Shown here one piece after another: positions 1-6,664 of a DNA stretch of 24,411 nt; the stretch's first letter is position 1; each line of letters opens with the position of its first letter. The translations under genes were made by a program, and so were the position numbers. The DNA is from an uncultured Peptococcaceae bacterium (GTDB lineage Bacteria > Bacillota > Peptococcia > Peptococcales > Peptococcaceae): contig USCP01000005.1 of the NCBI GenBank assembly GCA_900553245.1, positions 1 through 24,411 of the forward strand, in the 5' to 3' direction. The notes beneath the pieces were generated by a model. It was not told the DNA's origin, made no database searches, and worked only from the letters and a program-made list of their open reading frames with translations.

Positions 1-873
1 GCACGCATGATTACCGATTGGAAGCCCCATTTCACGCGCAAACCAGCCGGCAAGAATGTTGCCAAAGTTACCGGTTGGCACGGTGAAGTCGATGGCATCG
101 CCAAATTGGATGTCGCCCTTCTTCACGAGTTGCATATAAGCGGAGAAATAGTACACAATTTGTGGGAGCAAGCGACCCCAATTGATGGAGTTCGCAGAGG
201 AGAATTGGCAGCCAAGGGCATCGACTTCCTTAAGCAGTGCTTCGTTGGCGAAGGCTTCCTTCACAGCACGTTGGCAATCGTCAAAATTCCCCTTCACGGC
301 AAAGGCCGAGGTATTCTTGCCGCCGGTGGTGAGCATTTGCAATTCTTGGACTTCACTCACACCGCCGTGTGGGTAGAAGGTGATGATGCGGGTGCCTTCG
401 ACATCCTTGAAACCTTCTAAGGCAGCCTTTCCGGTATCGCCGGAGGTTGCTACGAGGATGACCACTTCCTTGTCTACACCGGTCTTGCGCATAGAATGCA
501 CGAGCAAGTGTGGCAACAATTGCAACGCCATATCCTTAAATGCAGCGGTTGGCCCATGCCAAAGTTCCAAAGAATACAAGCCGTCTTTGATTTTTACAAC
601 AGGTGCCACTTCTGCATCATCAAAGCTGTCGCTGTTATAGGCGGCATTCACCATTTCATCGATTTCTTCTGCCGGAAATTCTTCTAAATAAAGCGCCAAA
701 ATTTGCTTGGCCAACTCTTGATAGCTCAAGTTGACCATGCCACGCATGGTTTCTTCACTCACTACAGGAATCTCATCCGGTACATAGAGCCCTCCTTGTG
801 GCACCATGCCCTTAACAATCGCTTCGGAAGCGCTTACGCCTTCGGCGTTATTTCTTGTGCTGATATATTTCAT
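1..873 (-). CDS. thrC: threonine synthase, C-terminal part beyond window
   Basis: This is the first 291 codons of a PLP-dependent threonine synthase, which converts O-phospho-homoserine to threonine in the cytoplasm. The protein begins MKYISTRNNAEG, and residues 106-118 read HGPTAAFKDMALQ, with K113 as the expected PLP lysine. A second PLP-phosphate-binding stretch, ATSGDTGKAA, follows, as does the TGNFGNILAG segment. The family is about 490 residues long, so roughly 200 are missing off the left edge. The start ATG (873-871) overlaps the stop of the upstream YerC-like gene in an ATGA arrangement, so translation is probably coupled. The identification rests on several conserved motifs in the right order and is secure. 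Confidence 0.95.
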   Translation of the reverse strand, partial: MKYISTRNNAEGVSASEAIVKGMVPQGGLYVPDEIPVVSEETMRGMVNLSYQELAKQILALYLEEFPAEEIDEMVNAAYNSDSFDDAEVAPVVKIKDGLYSLELWHGPTAAFKDMALQLLPHLLVHSMRKTGVDKEVVILVATSGDTGKAALEGFKDVEGTRIITFYPHGGVSEVQELQMLTTGGKNTSAFAVKGNFDDCQRAVKEAFANEALLKEVDALGCQFSSANSINWGRLLPQIVYYFSAYMQLVKKGDIQFGDAIDFTVPTGNFGNILAGWFAREMGLPIGNHAC

Positions 874-1181
874 GATTCACTATCATCCTTTTTCTCTTTA
901 AGACGTTCTAATACGAGCTTATATCCATCGGAGCCGTAATTGAGGCACTTCTTCACGCGACTGATGGTCGCGGTACTCGCCCCGGTGACTTCCGCAATAC
1001 GGGTATAGGTTTGTTCGTCGGCAAGCATTTTTGCCACCTCGAGACGCTGGGCAATGGCGTTAATCTCCCCAACGGTGCAAATATCCTCAAAAAAGCGATA
1101 ATACTCTTCTCGGGTGTCAACCAATGAGAGCGCTTCAAAAAAACCATCTATCATTTCATTTTCAATATTTGGCTTATACAT
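870..1181 (-). CDS. YerC/YecD-family TrpR-like DNA-binding protein
   Basis: This 103-residue protein belongs to the TrpR-related YerC/YecD family. It is helical throughout, with a helix-turn-helix at about residues 57-78 (TYTRIAEVTGAS, then TATISRVKKCL). The DICTVGEINAIAQRLEVA segment is typical of the family. The start at 1181 follows an AGAGGT ribosome binding site, and a near-consensus promoter lies at 1222-1251. The stop overlaps the thrC start by 4 bp, so the two are co-translated. Family members are poorly characterised regulators. That this one controls thrC or senses an amino acid is only inferred from the overlap. Confidence 0.88.
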   Translation of the reverse strand: MYKPNIENEMIDGFFEALSLVDTREEYYRFFEDICTVGEINAIAQRLEVAKMLADEQTYTRIAEVTGASTATISRVKKCLNYGSDGYKLVLERLKEKKDDSES

Positions 1182-1221
1182 CGCTGACCTCTTTTCAGTA
1201 TTAAAGCATTAAACTACGACT

Positions 1222-1251
1222 ATGATACCCCACAAAACCTCGGACTGTCAA
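1222..1251 (-). promoter_or_regulatory. sigma-A type promoter for yerC-thrC
   Basis: On the minus strand a perfect -35 TTGACA (1251-1246) is followed after 18 nt by TATCAT (1227-1222). Transcription would start near 1215, about 35 nt upstream of the YerC-like start codon. Confidence 0.75.
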
Positions 1252-1282
1252 TATTCCCACATGAATTTACTTTATCGCGCTA

Positions 1283-1315
1283 AAATAAAAAAAGCGACAG
1301 ACAAAAGTCTATCGC
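1283..1315 (-). terminator. intrinsic terminator of 6S RNA gene
   Basis: Read on the minus strand, GCGATAGAC, loop TTTT and GTCTGTCGC form a 9-bp stem with one G-U pair. A run of seven T follows. It lies just downstream of the 6S RNA closing stem. Confidence 0.85.
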
Positions 1316-1320
1316 TGATT

Positions 1321-1514
1321 TTTTTAAAAGACCCGCGTCGCCGTAAGGAGTGAGGTTTTGAACCTGCTAATGCAGGTGGGCGCTTCCCGCACACTTTCTG
1401 TATCAAAATAAAATTAAGATGCAATGCCGTGGGCAGAGAGTCAGCTCCCAATATTAAAGGTGTTGGAACAAAACTGATCACAAGAACTTACCAACGTTGC
1501 AGGGTGTTCTTTCT
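1321..1514 (-). ncRNA. ssrS: 6S RNA (RNA polymerase-binding regulatory RNA)
   Basis: No gene lies in 1252-1620, but the minus strand holds a compact RNA gene with its own promoter and terminator. The 5' end (ACCCTGCAACGTTGGTAAG) pairs with the 3' end (CTTACGGCGACGCGGGT): ACCC/GGGT, CGTT/GGCG and GTAAG/CTTAC, with small internal loops, and it extends outward as AAAG/CTTT. This gives the long closing stem of 6S RNA. A large, mostly unpaired middle follows, then an apical arm, and a small hairpin (ACCTGC ATTA GCAGGT) on the 3' side. The length of about 190 nt fits. In Bacillus subtilis the 6S-1 gene also lies beside aspS, which supports the call. 6S RNA mimics an open promoter and sequesters the sigma-A holoenzyme. 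The ends are estimates. Confidence 0.75.
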
Positions 1515-1520
1515 GGATTT

Positions 1521-1549
1521 AATATACCACAAGCAATCGCCGTTCGCAA
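1521..1549 (-). promoter_or_regulatory. promoter of the 6S RNA gene
   Basis: Minus strand -35 TTGCGA (1549-1544), 17-nt spacer, -10 TATATT (1526-1521). The predicted start near 1514 falls 1-2 nt before the first bases of the 6S closing stem. Confidence 0.7.
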
Positions 1550-1579
1550 CGGATTTTCACGCTTTTTCACCATTATGTA

Positions 1580-1614
1580 AAAAATAAGAAAAATCCACAA
1601 AAAGTGCTTTTTGT
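1580..1614 (-). terminator. possible weak terminator after the acetyltransferase gene
   Basis: ACAAAAAG and CTTTTTGT form an A/T-rich 8-bp inverted repeat (1597-1614) with a 2-nt loop. On the minus strand it is followed by GGATTTTTCTT. The stem is weak, so this is a tentative call. Confidence 0.4.
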
Positions 1615-1620
1615 CAAGCC

Positions 1621-2268
1621 TCAAAAACCCCCGAAATTATTTTTAAAATAGTCACGATCTTCGGGAAGCAGTCGCTCTGCCGCTGTATCCGCTTCGGTAA
1701 TTTCTCGCAGCACGCGACACGGTACACCCACAGCCAAGCTATTCGGTGGAATATCACGTGTCACCACACTGCCTGCGCCAATCACCGCACCGTCACCGAT
1801 GGTCACCCCGCCGATGACACATACATTTGCCGCAATCCAGACGTTATTCCCGATATGAATCTCATCAGCGTATTCCGCTAAGGTCGTATTGCCCTCTGCA
1901 TCCATCCCCATGTGTTCCTGCGCAATCAAGGGATGATTGGTCGCAAGAAGGGACACATTCGGTCCAATGCACACGTTATCGCCGATAAACACCCGAGCAT
2001 CGTCCATCACCGTAAAATTAAAATTGGCAAAGAAATTTTCGCCGATAAAGGTATGCGTACCGTAATTGATATAAATCGGTCCCACAAACCGAAAAGTGTT
2101 ACCCACCCTGCCCATCATCTCGCGAATAATCGTTTCCCGTTCCGGATCCGTCTCAAGAAGCGCATTATAACGCTGGTTGGCTGCATGAGTCTTAACTTTA
2201 ATCGCCTTTAATGCATCGCATTGATTGTTAAAGAGCTTGCCGGCAAAGATTTTTTCTTCTTCCGTCAT
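1621..2268 (-). CDS. maltose/galactoside O-acetyltransferase-like hexapeptide transferase
   Basis: This left-handed beta-helix acetyltransferase of the Maa/LacA/NodL family transfers acetyl from acetyl-CoA to a sugar hydroxyl. An N-terminal helical cap (MTEEEKIFAGKLFN) precedes hexapeptide repeats such as FIGENF, FIGDNV, HIGNNVWI and TIGDGAVIGAGSVV. The ATNHPL motif supplies the catalytic His (residue 112). It has 215 residues. An in-frame ATG two codons upstream (2274) directly abuts GGAGGG, whereas the ATG at 2268 has 6-nt spacing, so I chose 2268. The gene lies between the aspS terminator and 6S RNA and looks monocistronic. The true substrate cannot be told from sequence. Confidence 0.88.
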   Translation of the reverse strand: MTEEEKIFAGKLFNNQCDALKAIKVKTHAANQRYNALLETDPERETIIREMMGRVGNTFRFVGPIYINYGTHTFIGENFFANFNFTVMDDARVFIGDNVCIGPNVSLLATNHPLIAQEHMGMDAEGNTTLAEYADEIHIGNNVWIAANVCVIGGVTIGDGAVIGAGSVVTRDIPPNSLAVGVPCRVLREITEADTAAERLLPEDRDYFKNNFGGF

Positions 2269-2331
2269 AGCCATCCCTCCGTTCTTTGTCTGTTCATACT
2301 TCTATTTTAACACCACTCGCATCCCATGGCA

Positions 2332-2365
2332 CAAAAAATGCCCCTCTCAGTGAAGAGAGGGGCAT
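2332..2365 (-). terminator. intrinsic terminator of the hisS-aspS operon
   Basis: On the minus strand ATGCCCCTCTC (2365-2355), a 6-nt loop and GAGAGGGGCAT (2348-2338) form a perfect 11-bp GC-rich stem. Six T follow. It starts 10 nt after the aspS stop. Confidence 0.95.
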
Positions 2366-2375
2366 GGTCATGCTA

Positions 2376-4178
2376 TTATTCAGCGTCTTGCGCTTTTTCT
2401 TTTTCCTTTACATCCACCTTGATGTGGAGTTCACGCAATTGCTTGCGGTCTACGGTAGATGGTGCATCTGCCATAAGGTCCATCGCACTTTGGGTCTTAG
2501 GGAATGCAATCACGTCACGGATGGTGTCACGCTTGGTCATGAGCATGAGCATACGGTCAATCCCGATTGCCAAGCCACCGTGTGGTGGTGCACCGTATTC
2601 GAACGCATCCAAGAGCATGCTGAAGCGTTCACGATACACTTCTTCGGAAAGACCGAGAAGGTCAAACATTTTTTCTTGGAGTTCGCGGTCATGGATACGG
2701 ATACTACCGCCACCGAGTTCAACACCGTTCAACACGATGTCGTATGCACGGGAACGAATCTTACCCAAGTCGTCGCCACACGCTTCCAAGTCTTCGGTGA
2801 ATGGTGCGGTAAATGGATGGTGCATAGCGGTGTAACGCTTTTCTTCTTCGCTCCATTCGAAGAGTGGGAATTCAGTTACCCACAAGAAGTTAAATTTATC
2901 TTCATCAATCAAGTTGCGCTTACGAGCGAGTTCAAGACGCAAGTGGCCCAAGCTGTCGTTAACAATCTTATGGCTATCTGCGCCGAAGAAAATAACGTCG
3001 CCCACTTCAGCATCGGTTGCTTCGCAAATCTTCTTCACCATGTCGTCGGTCAAGAACTTGGTGATTGGAGACTTAATGCCACCGTCTTCTTGCATCACGA
3101 AATAAGCCAAGCCCTTTGCACCGTAAATAGCCACATACTTGCCGAGGGCATCCAATTCACGACGGCTGAGGTCGCTCATACCCTTTGCATTGAGGGCCTT
3201 TACTGTCCCACCGTTTTCGATGGCAGCATCAAATACTTTGAAGCCGCAGCCCTTTACAACATCGGAGAGTTCGATAAGTTCAAGGCCAAAACGGGTATCC
3301 GGCTTGTCAGAGCCGTAACGGCTCATGGCTTCGGCATAGGTCATGCGTGGAAGTGGCAATGGAATATCAATATCCAATACTTCCTTGAAAGCATGAGCCA
3401 CCATGGATTCGGTCAATTCCATCACTTCTTCTTCATCCACGAAGCTCATTTCCAAGTCGAGCTGAGTAAATTCAGGTTGACGGTCTGCACGCAAGTCTTC
3501 GTCACGGAAGCAACGAGCCACTTGGAAGTACTTTTCAACGCCGCTGACCATGAGCAATTGCTTGTATTGCTGTGGAGATTGTGGCAATGCGTAGAAGGAA
3601 CCTGGATTTACACGGCTAGGCACGAGGAAGTCACGTGCGCCTTCAGGGGTACTGCGCATGAGTTCAGGGGTTTCGATTTCCCAGAAGCCACGTTGGTCTA
3701 AATAGTCACGTACGCTCTTCAATACTTTGTGACGCATCATGAGGTTCTTTTGCATCACAGGACGACGCAAGTCGAGGTAACGATATTTAAGACGGATGTT
3801 TTCATCAACATCGCTGTCGTCAACGAGGGCATATGGAGGGGTCTTAGAATCGTTGTAAATGATGAGTTCGCTAGCGATGACGTCAATGGAACCGGTAGCG
3901 AGCTTATCGTTTTCCATCCCTTCCGGACGTGGACGTACCTTCCCACGGATCCCAAGCACATATTCACTACGTACGCGTTCTGCAAGAGCAAATACTTCTG
4001 CATCGCAAAGCTCAGGGTTTACGGTCACTTGTACAATCCCGCTACGGTCACGAAGGTCGATGAAAATAACACCGCCGTGGTCACGACGCTTTTGTACCCA
4101 ACCGGTAACAATAACTTCTTCGTCAACATTGCTCAGAGAAAGCTCTGTGCAATAGTGTGTTCTCTTTAATGGTAACAT
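2376..4178 (-). CDS. aspS: aspartyl-tRNA synthetase (bacterial type)
   Basis: This class II synthetase charges tRNA-Asp. An N-terminal OB-fold anticodon domain (about 1-105) is followed by motif 1 with RSTPEGARDFLVPSR, motif 2 with FRDEDLRADRQPEFTQ (about 224-239), the bacterial GAD insertion (about 285-420), and motif 3 GGLAIGIDR ending near residue 542. The usual bacterial length is about 590; this one has 600. Two ATGs stand in tandem (4181 and 4178). The ribosome binding site GAGG at 4189-4186 gives 4- or 7-nt spacing, which favours 4178. That binding site overlaps the hisS stop codon. The anticodon-domain segment reads RRDHGG rather than the RRDLGS of E. coli, a feature linked to non-discriminating enzymes that also charge tRNA-Asn. 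Confidence 0.97.
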   Translation of the reverse strand: MLPLKRTHYCTELSLSNVDEEVIVTGWVQKRRDHGGVIFIDLRDRSGIVQVTVNPELCDAEVFALAERVRSEYVLGIRGKVRPRPEGMENDKLATGSIDVIASELIIYNDSKTPPYALVDDSDVDENIRLKYRYLDLRRPVMQKNLMMRHKVLKSVRDYLDQRGFWEIETPELMRSTPEGARDFLVPSRVNPGSFYALPQSPQQYKQLLMVSGVEKYFQVARCFRDEDLRADRQPEFTQLDLEMSFVDEEEVMELTESMVAHAFKEVLDIDIPLPLPRMTYAEAMSRYGSDKPDTRFGLELIELSDVVKGCGFKVFDAAIENGGTVKALNAKGMSDLSRRELDALGKYVAIYGAKGLAYFVMQEDGGIKSPITKFLTDDMVKKICEATDAEVGDVIFFGADSHKIVNDSLGHLRLELARKRNLIDEDKFNFLWVTEFPLFEWSEEEKRYTAMHHPFTAPFTEDLEACGDDLGKIRSRAYDIVLNGVELGGGSIRIHDRELQEKMFDLLGLSEEVYRERFSMLLDAFEYGAPPHGGLAIGIDRMLMLMTKRDTIRDVIAFPKTQSAMDLMADAPSTVDRKQLRELHIKVDVKEKEKAQDAE

Positions 4179-4187
4179 CATTTAACC

Positions 4188-5441
4188 TCACTTTATGTAA
4201 TCTAAAACTTCATTAAGGGCAATATTTTCTTGGGTACTTTCTTGCATGTTACGTACGCAAGCCACCCCTTGAGCCAGTTCATCATCCCCGATGATGATAC
4301 AGTAGCGGGCACCGGCTTTGTCCGCCGCCTTCATTTGCGCCTTAATGCTCTTAGAGAGATAGTCGGTTTCGCAGATATACCCTGCACGACGCAAAGATTG
4401 AGTCAATTCAAAGCAAGGCACTTTTGCTGCGTCACCGAGTGGTGCCACATACACATCCACGTCTTGCTTAACTGGTAATTCAATGCCTTCTTCCTTTAAG
4501 GTCAAAAGCACGCGTTCCATACCGGCAGCAAACCCCATCCCAGGGATATCTTCGCCGCCAACCTCGCTCACGAGTTTATTGTAACGACCGCCACCGCAAA
4601 TAGCATTTTGTTGGCTGCCAACCTTGTTCATAATGACTTCAAAAGCGGTTTGGGTGTAATAATCCAAACCACGAACCAAGGTGGTATCTACTTGATAATC
4701 CACGCCAACGGCCTTTAAGTAAGCGCATACTTGTTCAAAATGATTTTTGCAATCATCGCAAGCATAATCCAAGGTGGTTGGCGCACCGGCTGCAACACGC
4801 TTGCAACCTTCTTCTTTGCAGTCCAACACACGCAATGGATTCTTTTCCAAGCGTTCTAAGCAGGTTGGGCAAAGTTGGTCTTTGTATTGGCTAAAGTATT
4901 CCTTGAGTGCTTCATGATACTTTGGACGACATTTGTCACAGCCAACGGTATTGATCAGCACACTCAGGCTTTCTAGCCCTAGACGAGAGAAGAGATCCAC
5001 CGCGAAGCTGATGATTTCAGCATCAACGATTGGTTCTGCACTCCCCAATACTTCCGCGCCAAATTGATGGAATTGACGATAACGACCGGCCTGTGGTTGG
5101 TCATAGCGGAACATTGGGCCGATATAGTAGAGCTTGACAGGCAAGGATTGAGAAAAAAGTTTGTTTTCGACAAACGCACGTACAGTCCCGGCAGTCCCTT
5201 CCGGACGCAGGGTCACGTGGCGCAAGCCTTTATCTTCGAAGGAATACATTTCCTTGGAAACGATGTCCGAGGTTTCCCCGACACTACGTAAGAACAACTC
5301 GGTGTGTTCAAAAATCGGAGTGCGGATTTCTTTATAATTGTAATTCGCAAAAAGCTCGCGAATCAGGCCTTCGAGATATTGCCATTTTTCTACCTCGCCG
5401 GGTAGAAAATCATTGGTCCCTCTCGGTTTGTTTGTAAGCAT
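4188..5441 (-). CDS. hisS: histidyl-tRNA synthetase
   Basis: This class II synthetase (417 residues) charges tRNA-His. Motif 1 lies near TPIFEHTELF, and TLRPEGTAGTVRAF is at about 77-90. Motif 2 contains YYIGPMFRYDQPQAGRYRQF (105-124). The HisA motifs LVRGLDYYT (255-263) and CGGGRYNKL (282-290) and motif 3 GMGFAAGMERVL complete the core, with a C-terminal anticodon domain. The insertion domain carries four Cys pairs (C168/C171, C191/C194, C208/C213, C228/C231), which as I recall is usual in clostridial HisRS and not in Bacillus. GGAGG lies 9 nt upstream of the ATG. The gene is followed after 6 bp by aspS and has its own promoter and a hairpin-containing leader. Confidence 0.97.
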   Translation of the reverse strand: MLTNKPRGTNDFLPGEVEKWQYLEGLIRELFANYNYKEIRTPIFEHTELFLRSVGETSDIVSKEMYSFEDKGLRHVTLRPEGTAGTVRAFVENKLFSQSLPVKLYYIGPMFRYDQPQAGRYRQFHQFGAEVLGSAEPIVDAEIISFAVDLFSRLGLESLSVLINTVGCDKCRPKYHEALKEYFSQYKDQLCPTCLERLEKNPLRVLDCKEEGCKRVAAGAPTTLDYACDDCKNHFEQVCAYLKAVGVDYQVDTTLVRGLDYYTQTAFEVIMNKVGSQQNAICGGGRYNKLVSEVGGEDIPGMGFAAGMERVLLTLKEEGIELPVKQDVDVYVAPLGDAAKVPCFELTQSLRRAGYICETDYLSKSIKAQMKAADKAGARYCIIIGDDELAQGVACVRNMQESTQENIALNEVLDYIK

Positions 5442-5463
5442 ATTTTTGGCCTCCGTTTAGACA

Positions 5464-5502
5464 GTGAAAAGATTCGTCACTTACGCAACGAACCTTTTAC
5501 AC
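5464..5502 (-). promoter_or_regulatory. stable hairpin in the hisS 5' leader
   Basis: AAAAGGTTCGT (5498-5488) pairs with ACGAATCTTTT (5477-5467) across a 10-nt loop, with one G-U pair. GTG/CAC extends the stem past a one-base bulge. No U-run follows, so it is not a normal terminator. There is no T-box sequence (AGGGTGG...ACCGCG) in the leader. The role is unknown; it could be mRNA stabilisation or post-transcriptional control. Confidence 0.5.
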
Positions 5503-5522
5503 TCTGAGAATATATACATAAA

Positions 5523-5551
5523 ATTGTATCTAAGGCGCAAGGCTTTGTCAA
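5523..5551 (-). promoter_or_regulatory. strong promoter for hisS-aspS
   Basis: Perfect -35 TTGACA (5551-5546), 17-nt spacer, -10 TACAAT (5528-5523). The -35 starts 2 nt after the stop codon of the MBL hydrolase gene, so hisS-aspS can be made independently of the rel operon. No terminator separates the two units. Confidence 0.88.
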
Positions 5552-5553
5552 CA

Positions 5554-6183
5554 CTAGGCTTCGTAGCGCATATACGGATTGTGTGCGCGTTCAAAAGCCA
5601 TGGTTGTCTTTGGTCCGTGTCCCGGATAAACCACACATTCATCCGGCAGTGCCACCATGCGCACCTGAAGACTGTAAATCATGTCCTCCATGCTTCCGCC
5701 CGGGAAATCCACGCGACCGCAAGAGCCCTTAAAAAGGGTGTCACCGGTCATCGCGATATCGTCATTCATAAACCACACGGTGCAGCTTCCCTTGGTATGC
5801 CCAGGGGTGTGTACCACACGCACCGGACGCAATCCTAAACGGAACTCGTCGCCGTGTTTTACAAAACGGTCTACCGTAAGCCCTTCGATGGTATTCTTGC
5901 CAAAAAGGTCACGCAGTGGCGCTTCGAGCCACTCAGCATCGTCACCGTGCATATAGAACGGAATACCAAAGGCTTCTTTCAAGCGAACCACAGCACCGAT
6001 GTGATCCCAATGCGCGTGGGTATTGATAATCATCTTTGGTTTGAGGGCATTGTCACGAATAAATTCAATGATGCGTTCCGCTTCCGCACCTGGGTCGATG
6101 ATGATGGTTTCCGGAGATTCCTCATCAACGACAAGGTAGCAATTTTCGTCAAGCGGCCCAACAGTCAAGGTATAAACTTTCAT
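5554..6183 (-). CDS. MBL-fold metallo-hydrolase, glyoxalase II-like (YqgX type)
   Basis: This 209-residue metallo-beta-lactamase-fold hydrolase has the dinuclear metal motif THAHWDH (H56, H58, D60, H61), H129 in HTPGHTKGS, D148 in TGDTLF and H189 in YPGHGP. That is the complete ligand set of the glyoxalase II/YqgX branch. Glyoxalase II proper carries an extra C-terminal helical domain that is absent here, so hydroxyacylglutathione hydrolase activity should not be assumed. It follows dtd by 20 bp with an AGAGG ribosome binding site and is the last gene of the rel-dtd transcription unit. Substrate unknown. Confidence 0.9.
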   Translation of the reverse strand: MKVYTLTVGPLDENCYLVVDEESPETIIIDPGAEAERIIEFIRDNALKPKMIINTHAHWDHIGAVVRLKEAFGIPFYMHGDDAEWLEAPLRDLFGKNTIEGLTVDRFVKHGDEFRLGLRPVRVVHTPGHTKGSCTVWFMNDDIAMTGDTLFKGSCGRVDFPGGSMEDMIYSLQVRMVALPDECVVYPGHGPKTTMAFERAHNPYMRYEA

Positions 6184-6203
6184 AGGTCTTGTGCCTCTTT
6201 TTC

Positions 6204-6653
6204 TTAAAATTGTTTTTGAGAATCGAGCAGGATGGTCACCGGACCGTCATTCACCAAGGACACTTCCATATGGGTTTGAAATTGTCCGGTTTCTACCTGA
6301 AGGCCGTTTTCACGAAGGTAACGATTAAACGCCTCATAGAGCGCATCCCCTTGGGCAGCCGGCGCCGCCTCGGTAAAGGAAGGGCGACGACCGCGACGAC
6401 AATCTCCGAAAAGGGTGAATTGTGACACACTCAAAACACTGCCACCCACATCCTGAACGGAGAGATTGAGCTTGTCATCGCTATCCTCAAAAATACGCAA
6501 TCCTGCAATTTTATCCGCCAAATACTTGGCATCGTTTTCAGTATCATTATGTGTCACGCCAAGAAAAACCAACAGTCCGTTTTCCACGGCACCTACTTGG
6601 TTTTCCCCCACCTGTACACTTGCATTTTTTACACGTTGTACAACAGCTCGCAT
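6204..6653 (-). CDS. dtd: D-aminoacyl-tRNA deacylase
   Basis: This 149-residue DTD hydrolyses D-aminoacyl-tRNAs (and Gly-tRNA-Ala), removing misacylated products. It starts MRAVVQRV as in the family, with the catalytic SQFTLFGDCRRGRRPSF segment (77-93) and the cross-subunit Gly-cisPro motif NDGPVT (135-140). GGAGA precedes the ATG. The gene lies 11 bp after rel, as in the Bacillus order rel-dtd-hisS-aspS. The length is standard and all key residues are present. Confidence 0.97.
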   Translation of the reverse strand: MRAVVQRVKNASVQVGENQVGAVENGLLVFLGVTHNDTENDAKYLADKIAGLRIFEDSDDKLNLSVQDVGGSVLSVSQFTLFGDCRRGRRPSFTEAAPAAQGDALYEAFNRYLRENGLQVETGQFQTHMEVSLVNDGPVTILLDSQKQF

Positions 6654-6664
6654 GCCTGTCTCCT

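Noticed and set aside
2286..3701. 471-codon open frame on the plus strand
   Set aside because: Antisense to aspS, no recognisable motif, and its start falls in the aspS terminator region. It is a shadow frame.
4623..4942. Four Cys pairs in HisRS as a novel metal insertion
   Set aside because: As far as I recall, this Cys-rich insertion is usual in clostridial HisRS, so it is a lineage marker and not a novelty.
5442..5520. T-box riboswitch for hisS
   Set aside because: The leader is only about 75 nt and lacks the AGGGTGG...ACCGCG box, the specifier stem and a competing terminator.
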